DNA of 42,811 bases from an uncultured Prevotella sp. (GCA_934196725.1 CAKPWR010000018.1:1-42811), one strand, 5' to 3'; shown: positions 23,228-32,194, counted from the first letter of the stretch. Numbers and translations are program-made. Notes: generated by a model from the sequence alone, not told the origin.

Positions 23228-24025
23228 TTAGCAATAAGCCACTCTTAAAGCAATGCCATTCTGGCACCAATTCAGCCGGTGGAGCTTAACCTGCTGTAAA
23301 ACCTTCACATGATATTGTTCATTGGTCTTAGAAGCCTCCCGGTGATAGAGATGATACATGATGCCACCCATCTTGAGGGCTTTCTTCCTGATACCCGCAA
23401 AGTGCAGGCGATAGGCAAACTCACCATCCTCATGCCCCCATTGCTTCAAATCCTCATTATATCCATTGACAAGAAGAGCATCAGACTTCCAGTATGCCAT
23501 ATTGCAACCTCTCAGATGATCGATGCGGCGGGCATAACGAAAAGCGAGATAATTTCTCAACATACGGGAACGGATGCTGTTCAGCATATAAGGCAACGGC
23601 ATGTTCCAAAGCTTTAAACGGGCATGCTTATCCTGAAGCAAACGTTTCGAAACAGAAGCCTCCAGTCTCACTCTACTGCCACAGACAAAACAACCCTTCT
23701 GGGCAACCTCCAGATGATCTGCTACAAAGTGAGAATCCAATATCACGTCACCATCTACCTGGATGATATAATCGCCCGTAGCCTTAGCTATCGCCTTATT
23801 CAGAATAACAGTGCGGCGGAATCCCTTATCTTCCTGCCATACATGCACAACCGGTACTGGCGAAGACTTTGCATAACTATCAATAAGCTGCTTCGTTTCC
23901 GCTGTAGATCCATCATCGCCAATAACGATTTCGTCTGGCATTCTACTCTGATGCATGGCACTTTCCAAAACCATTCTTAAGGCTTCTGGCCAATTATACG
24001 TAATAATGAGCAATGTTACCTTCAT
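23228..24025 (-). CDS. glycosyltransferase family 2
   Basis: Cytosolic GT-A enzyme of 265 residues. It begins MKVTLLIITYNWPEAL, has GDDGS and the metal-binding VDGD at about residues 94-97, and a C-terminal galactosyltransferase-like segment, GCNMAYWKSDALLVNGYNED followed by GHEDGEF (Glyco_transf_7C type). Sugar and acceptor are unknown; the position in an LPS-type locus suggests core oligosaccharide or O-unit assembly. It is convergent with the operon to its left and sits alone on the minus strand. Confidence 0.87.
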   Translation of the reverse strand: MKVTLLIITYNWPEALRMVLESAMHQSRMPDEIVIGDDGSTAETKQLIDSYAKSSPVPVVHVWQEDKGFRRTVILNKAIAKATGDYIIQVDGDVILDSHFVADHLEVAQKGCFVCGSRVRLEASVSKRLLQDKHARLKLWNMPLPYMLNSIRSRMLRNYLAFRYARRIDHLRGCNMAYWKSDALLVNGYNEDLKQWGHEDGEFAYRLHFAGIRKKALKMGGIMYHLYHREASKTNEQYHVKVLQQVKLHRLNWCQNGIALRVAYC

Positions 24026-24213
24026 ACCTAAACTTTTATTACTATTTACTTTTATCTATCTTATCTTTAAACACTCTTATGACGTAAATCTTGCATTATC
24101 CCCCTATTATTTTTACGATATTTATATAATTTAACAGCAGTTTGTGCAAGAAGACACAAGATTCTCTGTTATTATCTATGTAAAAAGAAAGAAATAAGTA
24201 AAAAAACAACACG

Positions 24214-25779
24214 ATGAATCAGAAATTGTTGAAAAGCCAGACGATATTGGCTATTTGTATTCTAATCTTATCTATCATCCCTGTAGTGGCAATAGGTCCT
24301 TACCTACATCAGTTTGCGGATGACTATGTATTCGGAGCTCCAGTCTACAAGGCTTGGACCGCCACCCATTCATTAGGAGCATGCATTCAGGCTGCCTGGG
24401 ATGAATCCATGCATATCTACCAGACATGGCAAGGTACTTACTCGGCATGTTTTCTGATGGCATTGCAACCGGGCATCTTTGGCAAATACTGGCTTGTACC
24501 TATTATTCTATTGGGAGGTTTGGTTCTTTCCACCTATACTCTGGGTTATACAGTATTACGCAGGTTGCTACATATCAGCAAGCTGGAATACGCTTTCGTT
24601 TCTACGCTGTTCGTATTGATGACCGTACAGTTCGTATGGTCATTCTACGATGCATTCTTCTGGTATAACGGAGCGATGTACTATACCTTATATTATAGTC
24701 TTTCGCTGTTTCTAGCCTCCCTGCTCATCGAATTCCATCTTACGAAATCCATCATAGCGAAAATCATCATCACGCTGGTTTCCGCAGCACTCGCCATATT
24801 CATAGCCGGCGGCAACTTTGTTACCGGTCTGGGGATGCCCGCCATTCTCTTTATGGCAATCATATGGATGTGGGTGGAGAGGAAGAAGACTCCTTTCTTC
24901 CTGATTTCTATCCTTATGATTTATGCCAGCGCCTTTGCTTTCAGCGTATTTGCACCAGGCAATGCAGTCCGCCAAGCCACAGTCACCGATCAGCCGAATG
25001 TGGTTGCAGCCTTTTTTATGGCGATAGGAAAGAGCGTGGAATTTCTTGCTGATGCCATTGGAATCATGGAGGTACTCATGTTTACCATTCTCATTCCATT
25101 TCTGGCAAGATTAGCCAAGGCATCCCGCTTCAAGTTTTCTCATCCATGGCTTTATCTGCTCATCTCTTTCCTGCTCTACAGCGCCTTCTTTTTCCCAAAC
25201 AGCTATGCCATGGGATCCAGAGGAGCTGACAGAGTACAGAATGTATACTTCTATGTGCATCTGTGGATGTTCTGCTTCAATATCTACTATCTTTCAGGTG
25301 CCCTTCAGCGCAGAGCGGCTGTTCAGGAACCGGTAAGCGTTGCCATGGTGAACCTGATTGACGCCATCAAACAGAAATACGACAGATACTTCAAGTGGAC
25401 ACCGGTATACTACTGGCTGGTATTGGTACTGTCTATCTCCGCCAAGCCAACCACTACCAACAGAACTATCACCTTGCTGCGTAAGGGAACCGCGCAGAAG
25501 TTTGACCAACAGATGCAGCAGCGTGAAATTGCCGTAAAGAAAAGCAAGGCAGACCATCTGGTTCTGAACCCGCTCACCGTAAAGATGCCATCCGATGCTT
25601 TCCACGACATCACCATCTATCCAGGTTACTGGATTAACCGAGGTATGGCAAACTATTATGATAAGAAAACGGTAGTAGCATTGCCTTTCAACGACGCCGA
25701 CGAATCACCAGCCCAGCTCCTGGAACGCTGCCGGGAGGAGGTAGGACCAGGCGGAATGACCTTTATCGAAGGAAAATAA
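24214..25779 (+). CDS. DUF6056-type polytopic membrane protein
   Basis: The 521-residue product has about ten hydrophobic helices in residues 1-400 and a soluble tail. The early loop has FADDYVFG, with acidic residues just after the first helix. This is similar in layout to GT-C glycosyltransferases, where a first-loop Asp/Glu is catalytic. I match it to the DUF6056 family, which is linked to surface polysaccharide loci. Function is not established. A terminator that overlaps the following promoter lies after the stop. Confidence 0.7.
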   Translation: MNQKLLKSQTILAICILILSIIPVVAIGPYLHQFADDYVFGAPVYKAWTATHSLGACIQAAWDESMHIYQTWQGTYSACFLMALQPGIFGKYWLVPIILLGGLVLSTYTLGYTVLRRLLHISKLEYAFVSTLFVLMTVQFVWSFYDAFFWYNGAMYYTLYYSLSLFLASLLIEFHLTKSIIAKIIITLVSAALAIFIAGGNFVTGLGMPAILFMAIIWMWVERKKTPFFLISILMIYASAFAFSVFAPGNAVRQATVTDQPNVVAAFFMAIGKSVEFLADAIGIMEVLMFTILIPFLARLAKASRFKFSHPWLYLLISFLLYSAFFFPNSYAMGSRGADRVQNVYFYVHLWMFCFNIYYLSGALQRRAAVQEPVSVAMVNLIDAIKQKYDRYFKWTPVYYWLVLVLSISAKPTTTNRTITLLRKGTAQKFDQQMQQREIAVKKSKADHLVLNPLTVKMPSDAFHDITIYPGYWINRGMANYYDKKTVVALPFNDADESPAQLLERCREEVGPGGMTFIEGK

Positions 25780-25806
25780 AAAAACAGACAGCAAATAAGT
25801 AAATGG

Positions 25807-25852
25807 AAAAAGAAAGATATTAGATGAAATATTTGGTATCTTTCTTTTTTTT
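25807..25852 (+). terminator. terminator overlapping the next promoter
   Basis: AAAAAGAAAGATA (25807-25819) pairs perfectly with 25837-25849 and runs into T. The 17-nt loop contains the -33 TTTG (25832-25835) of the GT9 gene. Confidence 0.75.
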
Positions 25853-25863
25853 ATTTACTTTTG
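25832..25863 (+). promoter_or_regulatory. promoter of the GT9 gene
   Basis: TTTG at 25832-25835, a 20-bp spacer, and TACTTTTG at 25856-25863, 23 bp before the ATG at 25887. Confidence 0.75.
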
Positions 25864-25886
25864 CACCAAAATTTATATAAGATAAA

Positions 25887-26936
25887 ATGAAGATACTAGT
25901 AGTTAGATTCAGGCAGATGGGCGATGCCATACTCACCACCGTGGTACTCAACTCCTTAAAGAAGAGTTTCCCGGATTGCAGTATAGACTTTGTACTGAAT
26001 GACAGAATCTGTCCACTGTTTGAAGGTCATCCCTCTATCAACAGATTAATCCCATTTACAGACGAAGAGCGCCATAGCTTTTTCAAATACATCAGGAAAG
26101 TATGGCATGTGGTACATTCCACCCATTACGATGTCATCATCGACATGAGAAGTACCATGAACACGATGCTTTTCGCCCTTTTCTCTCCTTCCACTCCATA
26201 CCGCATAGGATTGAACAAAGGCTATTGTAAGCTGGCATTCAACCATCTGATAGAACGCAGCTGTGCCGGCAGAAGTATGATAGAATTCAATCTGTCAATG
26301 CTCAAGCCTTTGGAGAAAGAGGGTAAGCTGATACGAGATGAGCATTTCTCTCTTTATATTACAGAAGAAGAACAAAAAGCTTACGACCAGTATCTTCAGT
26401 CACAAGGTATCGACCTTACCCAACCCATTCTCCTGGCAGGTGTTACAGCCAAGTTAGATTACAAGACATGGAATGAAGACCGAATGGCATGGACTATCCA
26501 GCAATTCATCAAAGCCTATCCCCAGGTACAGATCATCTTCAATTATGCCCCAGGCAAGGAAAAGGAAAACGCTTACCGCATTTATGAGAAAATGGGGAAG
26601 CCTCAGCAGGTACATATTGATATTGCAGCAAAGAGCCAGCGAGAACTCGTGGCACTTTCCAACCGCATCACCTTGTACTTTGGAAATGAAGGCGGCGGAA
26701 GACACATTGTGCACGCCTGCGGAAAACCATCATTCGTCATTGTTGCTCCTACAACCAACAAGAAGACCTGGCTGCCACAAAACGATGTTCCAGCTGATGG
26801 TATCGCCTATACAGACATAACAAACCAGGGCTCCGATACTGAAGCACTTGACAGATTGGCAAAATATGCTCTCATCACAAAAGAAGAGGTTTGGAATCGC
26901 TGGTCTGACTTCATCAAAAGATACCACATATTATAA
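25887..26936 (+). CDS. glycosyltransferase family 9 (heptosyltransferase-like)
   Basis: GT-B enzyme of 349 residues, opening MKILVVRFRQMGDAILTTVVL, the standard N-terminus of LPS heptosyltransferases. The donor-binding C-terminal half has YFGNEGGGRHIVHACGKPSF, corresponding to the usual GNDSGPMHLA region but with EGGGRH in place of DSGPMH. This is a moderate departure that may reflect a different sugar. Expected role: transfer of a heptose or related sugar to the LPS core at the inner face of the inner membrane. It is followed by a terminator hairpin and a convergent GT2 gene. Confidence 0.87.
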   Translation: MKILVVRFRQMGDAILTTVVLNSLKKSFPDCSIDFVLNDRICPLFEGHPSINRLIPFTDEERHSFFKYIRKVWHVVHSTHYDVIIDMRSTMNTMLFALFSPSTPYRIGLNKGYCKLAFNHLIERSCAGRSMIEFNLSMLKPLEKEGKLIRDEHFSLYITEEEQKAYDQYLQSQGIDLTQPILLAGVTAKLDYKTWNEDRMAWTIQQFIKAYPQVQIIFNYAPGKEKENAYRIYEKMGKPQQVHIDIAAKSQRELVALSNRITLYFGNEGGGRHIVHACGKPSFVIVAPTTNKKTWLPQNDVPADGIAYTDITNQGSDTEALDRLAKYALITKEEVWNRWSDFIKRYHIL

Positions 26937-26966
26937 AATAAGGTGTAGACTACTCTACCGAATTCT

Positions 26967-27018
26967 ACGGAAACAGTTCGTAGCAGAATGAACTGCCACG
27001 AACTATTTCCGTTTTTTC
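26967..27018. terminator. terminator between GT9 and GT2 genes
   Basis: ACGGAAA (26967-26973) pairs with TTTCCGT (27006-27012), extended by AGTTCGT/ACGAACT and CAG/CTG, then TTTTT. It overlaps the last codons of the minus-strand GT2 gene. Confidence 0.75.
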
Positions 27019-27797
27019 ATACGATCCTCTATAATCTTGCTGACAGCAACAAACTGATAGATGCCTTCATAGCAGGCACAGATAAATCCTTCCTTTCCAT
27101 CACGGAATCCGCCCTTCTGTATATAAGCACGGAAGAAACGCACAAACGGACGATAGAACAAGGCAGCCATTCCATAATTGCGGTCTTTTTTCTTTTCTAT
27201 TTCATTTGCTGTATACTGGTTGATCTTTCCCATCCTGCAGGCGATACTGTCATCTGCCAGATGAACAAGTGCCATATCAGCATGAGCCGCCGGTATCTTT
27301 TCTATCCTGCCCTTGATAACAGGATCGGCATGAATGATGGCTGGCCATACGGTATCCTTCCTGATAAAGAAACGCAACTGGTAATCGGGATAGAAACAAT
27401 GCATGAATCTTCCCATAAAGCGACTCTTGCGTGGAACATACAAGCCCTGTGGAGCATCCTCCTTTTCTATCAGGGAATAAAGACATTGCTTCAGTTCTGG
27501 GGTTACCAGCTCGTCAGCATCAACCACCAATACCCACTTGCTGGAAGCTGCATCTATGGCAGTCTGCCTTGCCGGTTCACAAATCTGATAATTACCTCTA
27601 GGGAAAATAACGATCTTGCAACCATATTTACGGGCAATATCCAATGTATTATCCGTACTCTCCATATCGCAGATCACTACCTCATCGAAGTCTTTTACAG
27701 TTTCCAAAACCTCTGCCAAATGCTGCGATGCATTGTAAGTATTGATAACAACAGAGATTCTGTGCTCTGCCTGATGAATATATTCCTGATTACTCAT
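27003..27797 (-). CDS. glycosyltransferase family 2 (WaaE/KdtX-like)
   Basis: The 264-residue product resembles LPS-core beta-1,4-glucosyltransferases of the WaaE type: RISVVINTYNASQHLAEVLE at the start, DMESTDNT, and the metal-binding VVDADE near residues 91-96. It has no transmembrane anchor, though a basic, aromatic C-terminus may contact the membrane. It is followed on the same strand, 40 bp upstream in position terms, by the InaA-type kinase gene, so the two are probably co-transcribed (kinase first). The pair points to inner-core extension and phosphorylation. Confidence 0.85.
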   Translation of the reverse strand: MSNQEYIHQAEHRISVVINTYNASQHLAEVLETVKDFDEVVICDMESTDNTLDIARKYGCKIVIFPRGNYQICEPARQTAIDAASSKWVLVVDADELVTPELKQCLYSLIEKEDAPQGLYVPRKSRFMGRFMHCFYPDYQLRFFIRKDTVWPAIIHADPVIKGRIEKIPAAHADMALVHLADDSIACRMGKINQYTANEIEKKKDRNYGMAALFYRPFVRFFRAYIQKGGFRDGKEGFICACYEGIYQFVAVSKIIEDRMKKRK

Positions 27798-27837
27798 ATT
27801 CCTTATAAATATTTATCGATAAATAGTTGTTAATAAC

Positions 27838-28605
27838 TTACCCTTCATGTTTTCTAAACTTATGGGTAAAACTCTTTCGACGTATCCATCGTCTGTCATG
27901 TTCTGCCTTACCATCCATAAAGTACTGAACCTGAGATTCTTCCAATCCTCTAGCCTTGACATATTCACGGGCTACAAGCTCGAAGACATCCATTCTGCCG
28001 GTGAATCTCGTCAGGTTTTCCACACATTCCTTCATCGGTGGATAACCTGTGTAAAACTTCATGCGGTTGATGTCAATAAGAGAGAAGGTATAATGGCCAT
28101 CAGCCTGAGGCTGATACAGCACATTTCCACTGTTCAGGTCGATATCGATGATACCTTTCTGGTGCAGGCGATTCACAAAGCGGGCAAAATCACCCGCCAT
28201 AACCTTGTTGAATTCCTTCGGATCATTCAACTGCCCCGTAATAGGCAGACTGTTATCTACATCAGAGATAAAATAGCAATAGTCGATAAGTCCATTCACT
28301 CTTGTCTCAACATATCCAAAGCCTTCAGGGGTAGCAAAGCCATCCTCCTGCAGTTTGACAGCATTCTCATAAGCCCGGCAAGCCTTGGTAGAGCGGAAGA
28401 AACTGTATCCTATCTTCTGAACGAAGTTAGGGCGCTTGTATCTTTTTACCACCACTTCCTTGTCCTTTCCATCAAGCTTCACAAGAAAAGCCTTGATTAC
28501 ATTCCGTCCCTGAAAGATGCAACGTCCCTCCTGCTCGAACACATCATGGATGCGCTCGATGAAACTTCTCATCTCTTCGTATTTTGGGTTTATCTTTATC
28601 TTCAT
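27838..28605 (-). CDS. lipopolysaccharide kinase InaA/Kdo-kinase-like protein
   Basis: Kinase-fold protein of 255 residues. The ATP-binding Lys is K54 in VVVKRY, the catalytic loop is GIIDIDLNSGN with D156 and N161, and the metal-binding Asp is D178 in LIDINR. This is the pattern of KdkA/WaaP/InaA kinases, which phosphorylate Kdo or heptose in the LPS inner core. In Bacteroidetes the lipid A-linked Kdo is commonly phosphorylated, so Kdo kinase is the best guess. It has no membrane segment. Upstream lies a 255-bp region with an inverted repeat and the 11-bp tandem array. Confidence 0.8.
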   Translation of the reverse strand: MKIKINPKYEEMRSFIERIHDVFEQEGRCIFQGRNVIKAFLVKLDGKDKEVVVKRYKRPNFVQKIGYSFFRSTKACRAYENAVKLQEDGFATPEGFGYVETRVNGLIDYCYFISDVDNSLPITGQLNDPKEFNKVMAGDFARFVNRLHQKGIIDIDLNSGNVLYQPQADGHYTFSLIDINRMKFYTGYPPMKECVENLTRFTGRMDVFELVAREYVKARGLEESQVQYFMDGKAEHDRRWIRRKSFTHKFRKHEG

Positions 28606-28718
28606 TTGTTTTCTATACTACACTTCTTATTTTTTGTTTACTTTCTCCTCTCTAAACCGTGATGACAAATTCCAATACCTTGTCTTTTTCCTTTAACTCT
28701 TCCGTATTTCTCGTAAAA

Positions 28719-28759
28719 GTTCGCGTAATTGATTTTAATTTATGCGAAATTATACGAAC
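28719..28759. repeat. imperfect inverted repeat GTTCGCGTAATT/AATTATACGAAC
   Basis: Twelve-base arms at 28719-28730 and 28748-28759 with two mismatches and a 17-nt spacer, in the 255-bp gap between the AlbA_2 gene and the InaA-type gene. No T-tract follows. A regulatory role is possible but unsupported. Confidence 0.35.
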
Positions 28760-28790
28760 CGTATCACAATGACTACCAGGTAGTTAAAAC

Positions 28791-28856
28791 TAATTCTCGG
28801 GTAATTCTCGGGTAATTCTCGGGTAATTCTCGGGTAATTCTCGGGTAATTCTCGGG
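28791..28856. repeat. perfect 11-bp tandem repeat, six copies
   Basis: TAATTCTCGGG repeated six times without a mismatch. It begins 4 bp past the stop codon of the minus-strand AlbA_2 gene and so lies in its 3' untranslated region. Such perfection suggests recent expansion and variable copy number. Confidence 0.95.
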
Positions 28857-28860
28857 TAAA

Positions 28861-30528
28861 TTACGTCAACTTCCACTCTCTGTTTTTGGTTGTTTTGATA
28901 GTTCCAGCAATACGAAGTCTTTTCAACAAGTTACTTATTTTGGTTACTTTCTGTTCATCACTCAACACATCTGACAACTTATCTTTAAGCAATAAATCGA
29001 TATCTTTTCTAGATGCCGTACCAAACTTCTCAAGATAGTTAAGAATCAACTTGCGGAAATAGTCATCATCAAAACTTTTGTTCTTGACATACTGACTCTT
29101 TAAATCAGAATTCTTACTTGCTGCCACAACTTCGTATGACAGATAATACTTTGGCTTTCGTCCTTCTATAAACTTACATTTACGCAGATACTTTGCCTGA
29201 ATATCACCAATAGACATTCCCTTCTGCACTTTATCTAAAAGCATAATATCATTCAAGCTAAGGTCTGGATTAGCAGAAAGAATCTTAGCAAAATTCTCAT
29301 CCTTCACTTTACCTTCAATAGTGAGCTTAACTTTTCCATCTGATAAATCATACTCAGGAAGAGGGAAGAACCTAACACTTTGCTTTAAGAACATCTTACG
29401 AATACCGCCACCTTCTGTCTCTATCATATTCAGGTTTCGCATAGCTTCCACCAAAAAACGGTTACGATAAATAGACTCCGGACAATCATTCTCCACTACA
29501 TCCTCTATGCTCTTTGGCAAGAAATGACCGTGATTCTGAAATATAAGATGGTCATCCTCATATTCTACAACATCTATTCTGGCACATTTGGTATAATCCT
29601 GATGAGCGATAGCATTGTTCAGTGGCTCACGAATATTGAACATATCATAGCGAAGCATTTCGTCTGGAAAAAGCGTATCAGGACGCACCAGGCGATACTT
29701 CACATTTCTCACCTTATTATATAATCTATCCACAGACAAAAGCAAAGGAATAGAAAAGACATCATAGTCCTTGTTCAGAAGTTCGCCAACAGCTCTAAGA
29801 GACCATCGTATCTTAGCCACATACGGACTAAGCAAATGCTCTGAATCTTCTTTACCCAGCAACACCAAGGTGGCACGGGTAATCTTGCCACGAATCGTTA
29901 GTTTTGCCTTATCCAAGAACTTTGCATCATCCCATGTCTGCACCTCCTCCTTTTTCAAAGGATTTCGCTTAACAAACTCCTTTCTGGCTTTCTCGATTGC
30001 CTCTGCGTCCAAATCATCAATAGTTGCATCTTCCACAATGACAGCACTCCAATCATCAGTCACTTCTATCTCTGATAAGATTGCCTGAAGACGATCGGAA
30101 CGCATTTCCACCAAAGAATCTCCAGTACGCTGCCATGCCTTATTATGTGCATAAACAGGCAACTTTGCATGATGTTTAGGAATCGTCAATACCCAAACGA
30201 TTTTTGCAGTATCATCAGCTTTCAATTCCATAATATCAAAATCCTCCAAAGGAAGATTTCTACATTTCTCTGCAATTCGAGCTTTGGCCGACTCGACATT
30301 ATATGAACCAAGATTCTGAATGCCGATAACCTGAAACGTACCATCCTCTACACCAATAATAAGAGAACCTCCATTCATATTGGAAATGGCTGACACGTAA
30401 GATACCACATCATCAGCCTCATGTCCACAGAGGCTATTCTGCAGATTCTTATACTCTTTCCATTCACAAGACTCGTTTTCCTCAGGAAAGCGAACGCCTA
30501 TATATTCTCTGATTTCTTGTTCTGTCAT
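28861..30528 (-). CDS. AlbA_2 (Schlafen-type) DNA-binding/ATPase domain protein
   Basis: The 555-residue product has an N-terminal AlbA_2 domain (about 17-140): ESCEWKEYKNLQN, then AISNMNGGSLIIGVEDG. A central HATPase_c_4-like region contains EPLNNAIAHQDY and IDVVEYEDDHLIFQNHG. Winged-helix-like segments at the C-terminus (SLNDIMLLDKVQKGMSIGD and the last 80 residues) resemble DNA-binding domains. Such proteins are often labelled RecG-like or transcriptional regulators; some Schlafen-type relatives act in phage defence. The role here is unknown. A promoter lies upstream, and the 11-bp tandem repeat begins right after the stop. Confidence 0.83.
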   Translation of the reverse strand: MTEQEIREYIGVRFPEENESCEWKEYKNLQNSLCGHEADDVVSYVSAISNMNGGSLIIGVEDGTFQVIGIQNLGSYNVESAKARIAEKCRNLPLEDFDIMELKADDTAKIVWVLTIPKHHAKLPVYAHNKAWQRTGDSLVEMRSDRLQAILSEIEVTDDWSAVIVEDATIDDLDAEAIEKARKEFVKRNPLKKEEVQTWDDAKFLDKAKLTIRGKITRATLVLLGKEDSEHLLSPYVAKIRWSLRAVGELLNKDYDVFSIPLLLSVDRLYNKVRNVKYRLVRPDTLFPDEMLRYDMFNIREPLNNAIAHQDYTKCARIDVVEYEDDHLIFQNHGHFLPKSIEDVVENDCPESIYRNRFLVEAMRNLNMIETEGGGIRKMFLKQSVRFFPLPEYDLSDGKVKLTIEGKVKDENFAKILSANPDLSLNDIMLLDKVQKGMSIGDIQAKYLRKCKFIEGRKPKYYLSYEVVAASKNSDLKSQYVKNKSFDDDYFRKLILNYLEKFGTASRKDIDLLLKDKLSDVLSDEQKVTKISNLLKRLRIAGTIKTTKNREWKLT

Positions 30529-30572
30529 TGCCGTATTGCATTATTATGTTTAATCGCATTAACTATAGATTG

Positions 30573-30580
30573 CAAAGGTA
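30573..30580 (-). promoter_or_regulatory. -7 box of the AlbA_2 gene
   Basis: TACCTTTG on the minus strand, about 45 bp upstream of the ATG at 30528. Confidence 0.5.
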
Positions 30581-30654
30581 CGAAAAACTATCAGAAACGC
30601 CAAATTATTCGAAGACTATCTTGCTTCAGATTTTTCCGACACCTTGAAATTCTC

Positions 30655-31809
30655 TTATGATTCCTTCCACACTCTTCTTTTGAGCCACAACGCCAAGATG
30701 GGGTCACTCATTTCCAAATGCTTAGGAGCAGGTATCGTAATCAGCTCTTTCACCATCAAGGATTTCTTCAGGCGGGTTACATTGGCGGCAGTACCCAGAC
30801 GATAGGTTTCCAATATCGATGTCTGCGTGAAACCAGTATGTACTCCATTGATAATGGCATGCAGGAAATTCATCTGATAGGCAGAAAGGTCTTCTGTCTG
30901 CTGGATAAACAAGGGCTCACAGGCATCCAGCAACCTGTCTATTCCATATTTCAAGTCCTCTTCTGTAGCTGCAGAATCATCTTGCACTCGCAACCATACA
31001 AACCACGCCAACTGCTGTACATAAGAAGAATATCGGTCTGTTACCTGACAGATTTCACGAGCCAGGTCTTCAGAGATATGTTTGCCGGTAGATTCGAAAC
31101 GCTGACAAATATACTCCACCCAGTCTTTCTCGCTAATCTTGTTCAGATAGAAGAAATCACCAAAGCGATAGAATGGGTAACTGGCATTCTGGAACATCTG
31201 TTCCATCATGTGTTTCTTGCTTCCATAAAGGCAGTAAGATACATGGCTCTGCAATTGCCATACGCTACGGAGTTTCTTCTGGAAGGTCAAGGAATCAGGA
31301 AAATCGCCTATCTGCTGAAATTCATCGATGCAGACTACGATATGACAACCTTTAGACCGAGCTATCATTTCAGGAAGTCTCAAAACTTCTTCTGTCGTAT
31401 TGTTACCAGCATTATACTCCAACGCCAAAGAGAAATCTGTCAAAGGATCTTGTCCGATACTGATTTTCGGAACGAAACGGCTTAAGAATACCTTGGCATT
31501 CTCCATCCATTCTTCCCATTTTGAAGAAGTAGCCCGAACCACAGCCGTGGCAAAAGCATTGATAAAATCATTCTCCGAACGACAGCCAAAGGCATCTATA
31601 CGAACTATCCTGATGTCCTCGCTCTCAACAAGCGAACACACCTTATCCACCAATGAAGTCTTACCCATACGACGAGGTGAAATCAATATCGTATTCACTC
31701 CATACGTAAAGTTCGCCTTCAGGCGTTCTGTTTCTTCTCTTCGGTCGGTGAAGGAATCTCCCTCCACCCGAACACCGAATACAAACGGAGCTTCTTTACT
31801 TTTTCTCAT
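30655..31809 (-). CDS. AAA ATPase (ATPase_2/archaeal-type)
   Basis: The 384-residue product begins MRKSKEAPFVFG. It has Walker A SPRRMGKTS and Walker B VVCIDEFQQIG, and a C-terminal winged-helix-like part (TSILETYRLGTAANVTRLKKSL). This matches the PF01637 group of ATPases common in Bacteroidetes and archaea. Function is unknown; these proteins are often in accessory regions and in many copies. The ORF extends upstream to 31935, but those codons translate a GC-rich palindromic repeat, so the ATG at 31809 is chosen. The predicted leader is long (about 245 nt) and highly structured. Confidence 0.83.
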   Translation of the reverse strand: MRKSKEAPFVFGVRVEGDSFTDRREETERLKANFTYGVNTILISPRRMGKTSLVDKVCSLVESEDIRIVRIDAFGCRSENDFINAFATAVVRATSSKWEEWMENAKVFLSRFVPKISIGQDPLTDFSLALEYNAGNNTTEEVLRLPEMIARSKGCHIVVCIDEFQQIGDFPDSLTFQKKLRSVWQLQSHVSYCLYGSKKHMMEQMFQNASYPFYRFGDFFYLNKISEKDWVEYICQRFESTGKHISEDLAREICQVTDRYSSYVQQLAWFVWLRVQDDSAATEEDLKYGIDRLLDACEPLFIQQTEDLSAYQMNFLHAIINGVHTGFTQTSILETYRLGTAANVTRLKKSLMVKELITIPAPKHLEMSDPILALWLKRRVWKES

Positions 31810-31850
31810 AATCTCTACCTTATTATATACTAATGTAATTCGCATGTAAG

Positions 31851-32030
31851 CTCCACACGCCCTGAACCAACGGTCACTGGCCAAAGGAAAAGGTAAAGGG
31901 CTGAAAGCTACAGGGAATGCTGAAGGGGGCTCCACACGCCCTGAAAGGGCAGAAGCTCCTAGCCCAGGGCAACGCCCTGGGGGTTATCACGGACGCACCC
32001 CCTGTCGCCCTGTAAGGGCAAAAGCTTTCA
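31851..32030 (-). repeat. GC-rich palindromic repeat cluster in the ATPase leader
   Basis: Contains GCCCTgaaAGGGC (31938-31950), CCCAGGGCaacGCCCTGGG (31963-31981) and GCCCTgtaAGGGC (32007-32019). A 16-mer, CTCCACACGCCCTGAA, occurs twice (31851 and 31930). The unit resembles dispersed palindromic elements I know from Bacteroidales intergenic regions. It lies between the promoter at 32064 and the ATG at 31809. Confidence 0.65.
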
Positions 32031-32064
32031 AATTGCCGAGTGCAGCTTTTCTTCTGCAAAGATA
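32010..32064 (-). repeat. promoter-linked leader element, partial copy 3
   Basis: On the minus strand, TATCTTTGCAGAAGA (32064-32050) is followed by GCTGCACTCGGCAATTTGAA, as in copies 1 and 2. The right half of the hairpin is replaced by the GC-rich palindromic cluster. Confidence 0.55.
32057..32064 (-). promoter_or_regulatory. -7 box of the AAA ATPase gene
   Basis: TATCTTTG on the minus strand. A CTTG at 32088-32085 with a 20-bp spacer could be the -33 box and lies inside the first AAACAA-NN-TTGTTT palindrome. Confidence 0.55.
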
Positions 32065-32081
32065 GCAAAAAAAAACAAATT

Positions 32082-32110
32082 AAACAAGGTTGTTTTAAAC
32101 AAAGTTGTTT
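32082..32110. promoter_or_regulatory. paired palindromes AAACAA-NN-TTGTTT
   Basis: Two 14-bp near-palindromes at 32082-32095 and 32097-32110, one base apart, overlap the likely -33 box of the AAA ATPase promoter. Operator function is inferred. Confidence 0.5.
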
Positions 32111-32194
32111 AAAAATAGTAACTTTTTACAGAAACTGCTATTAATCAACTATTTACGCATAACATCATAAAGGGATAAACGGGGCGATTTTTAA

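Noticed and set aside
28791..28856. Possible CRISPR array
   Set aside because: Units are 11 bp, contiguous and without spacers, and no cas gene is present.
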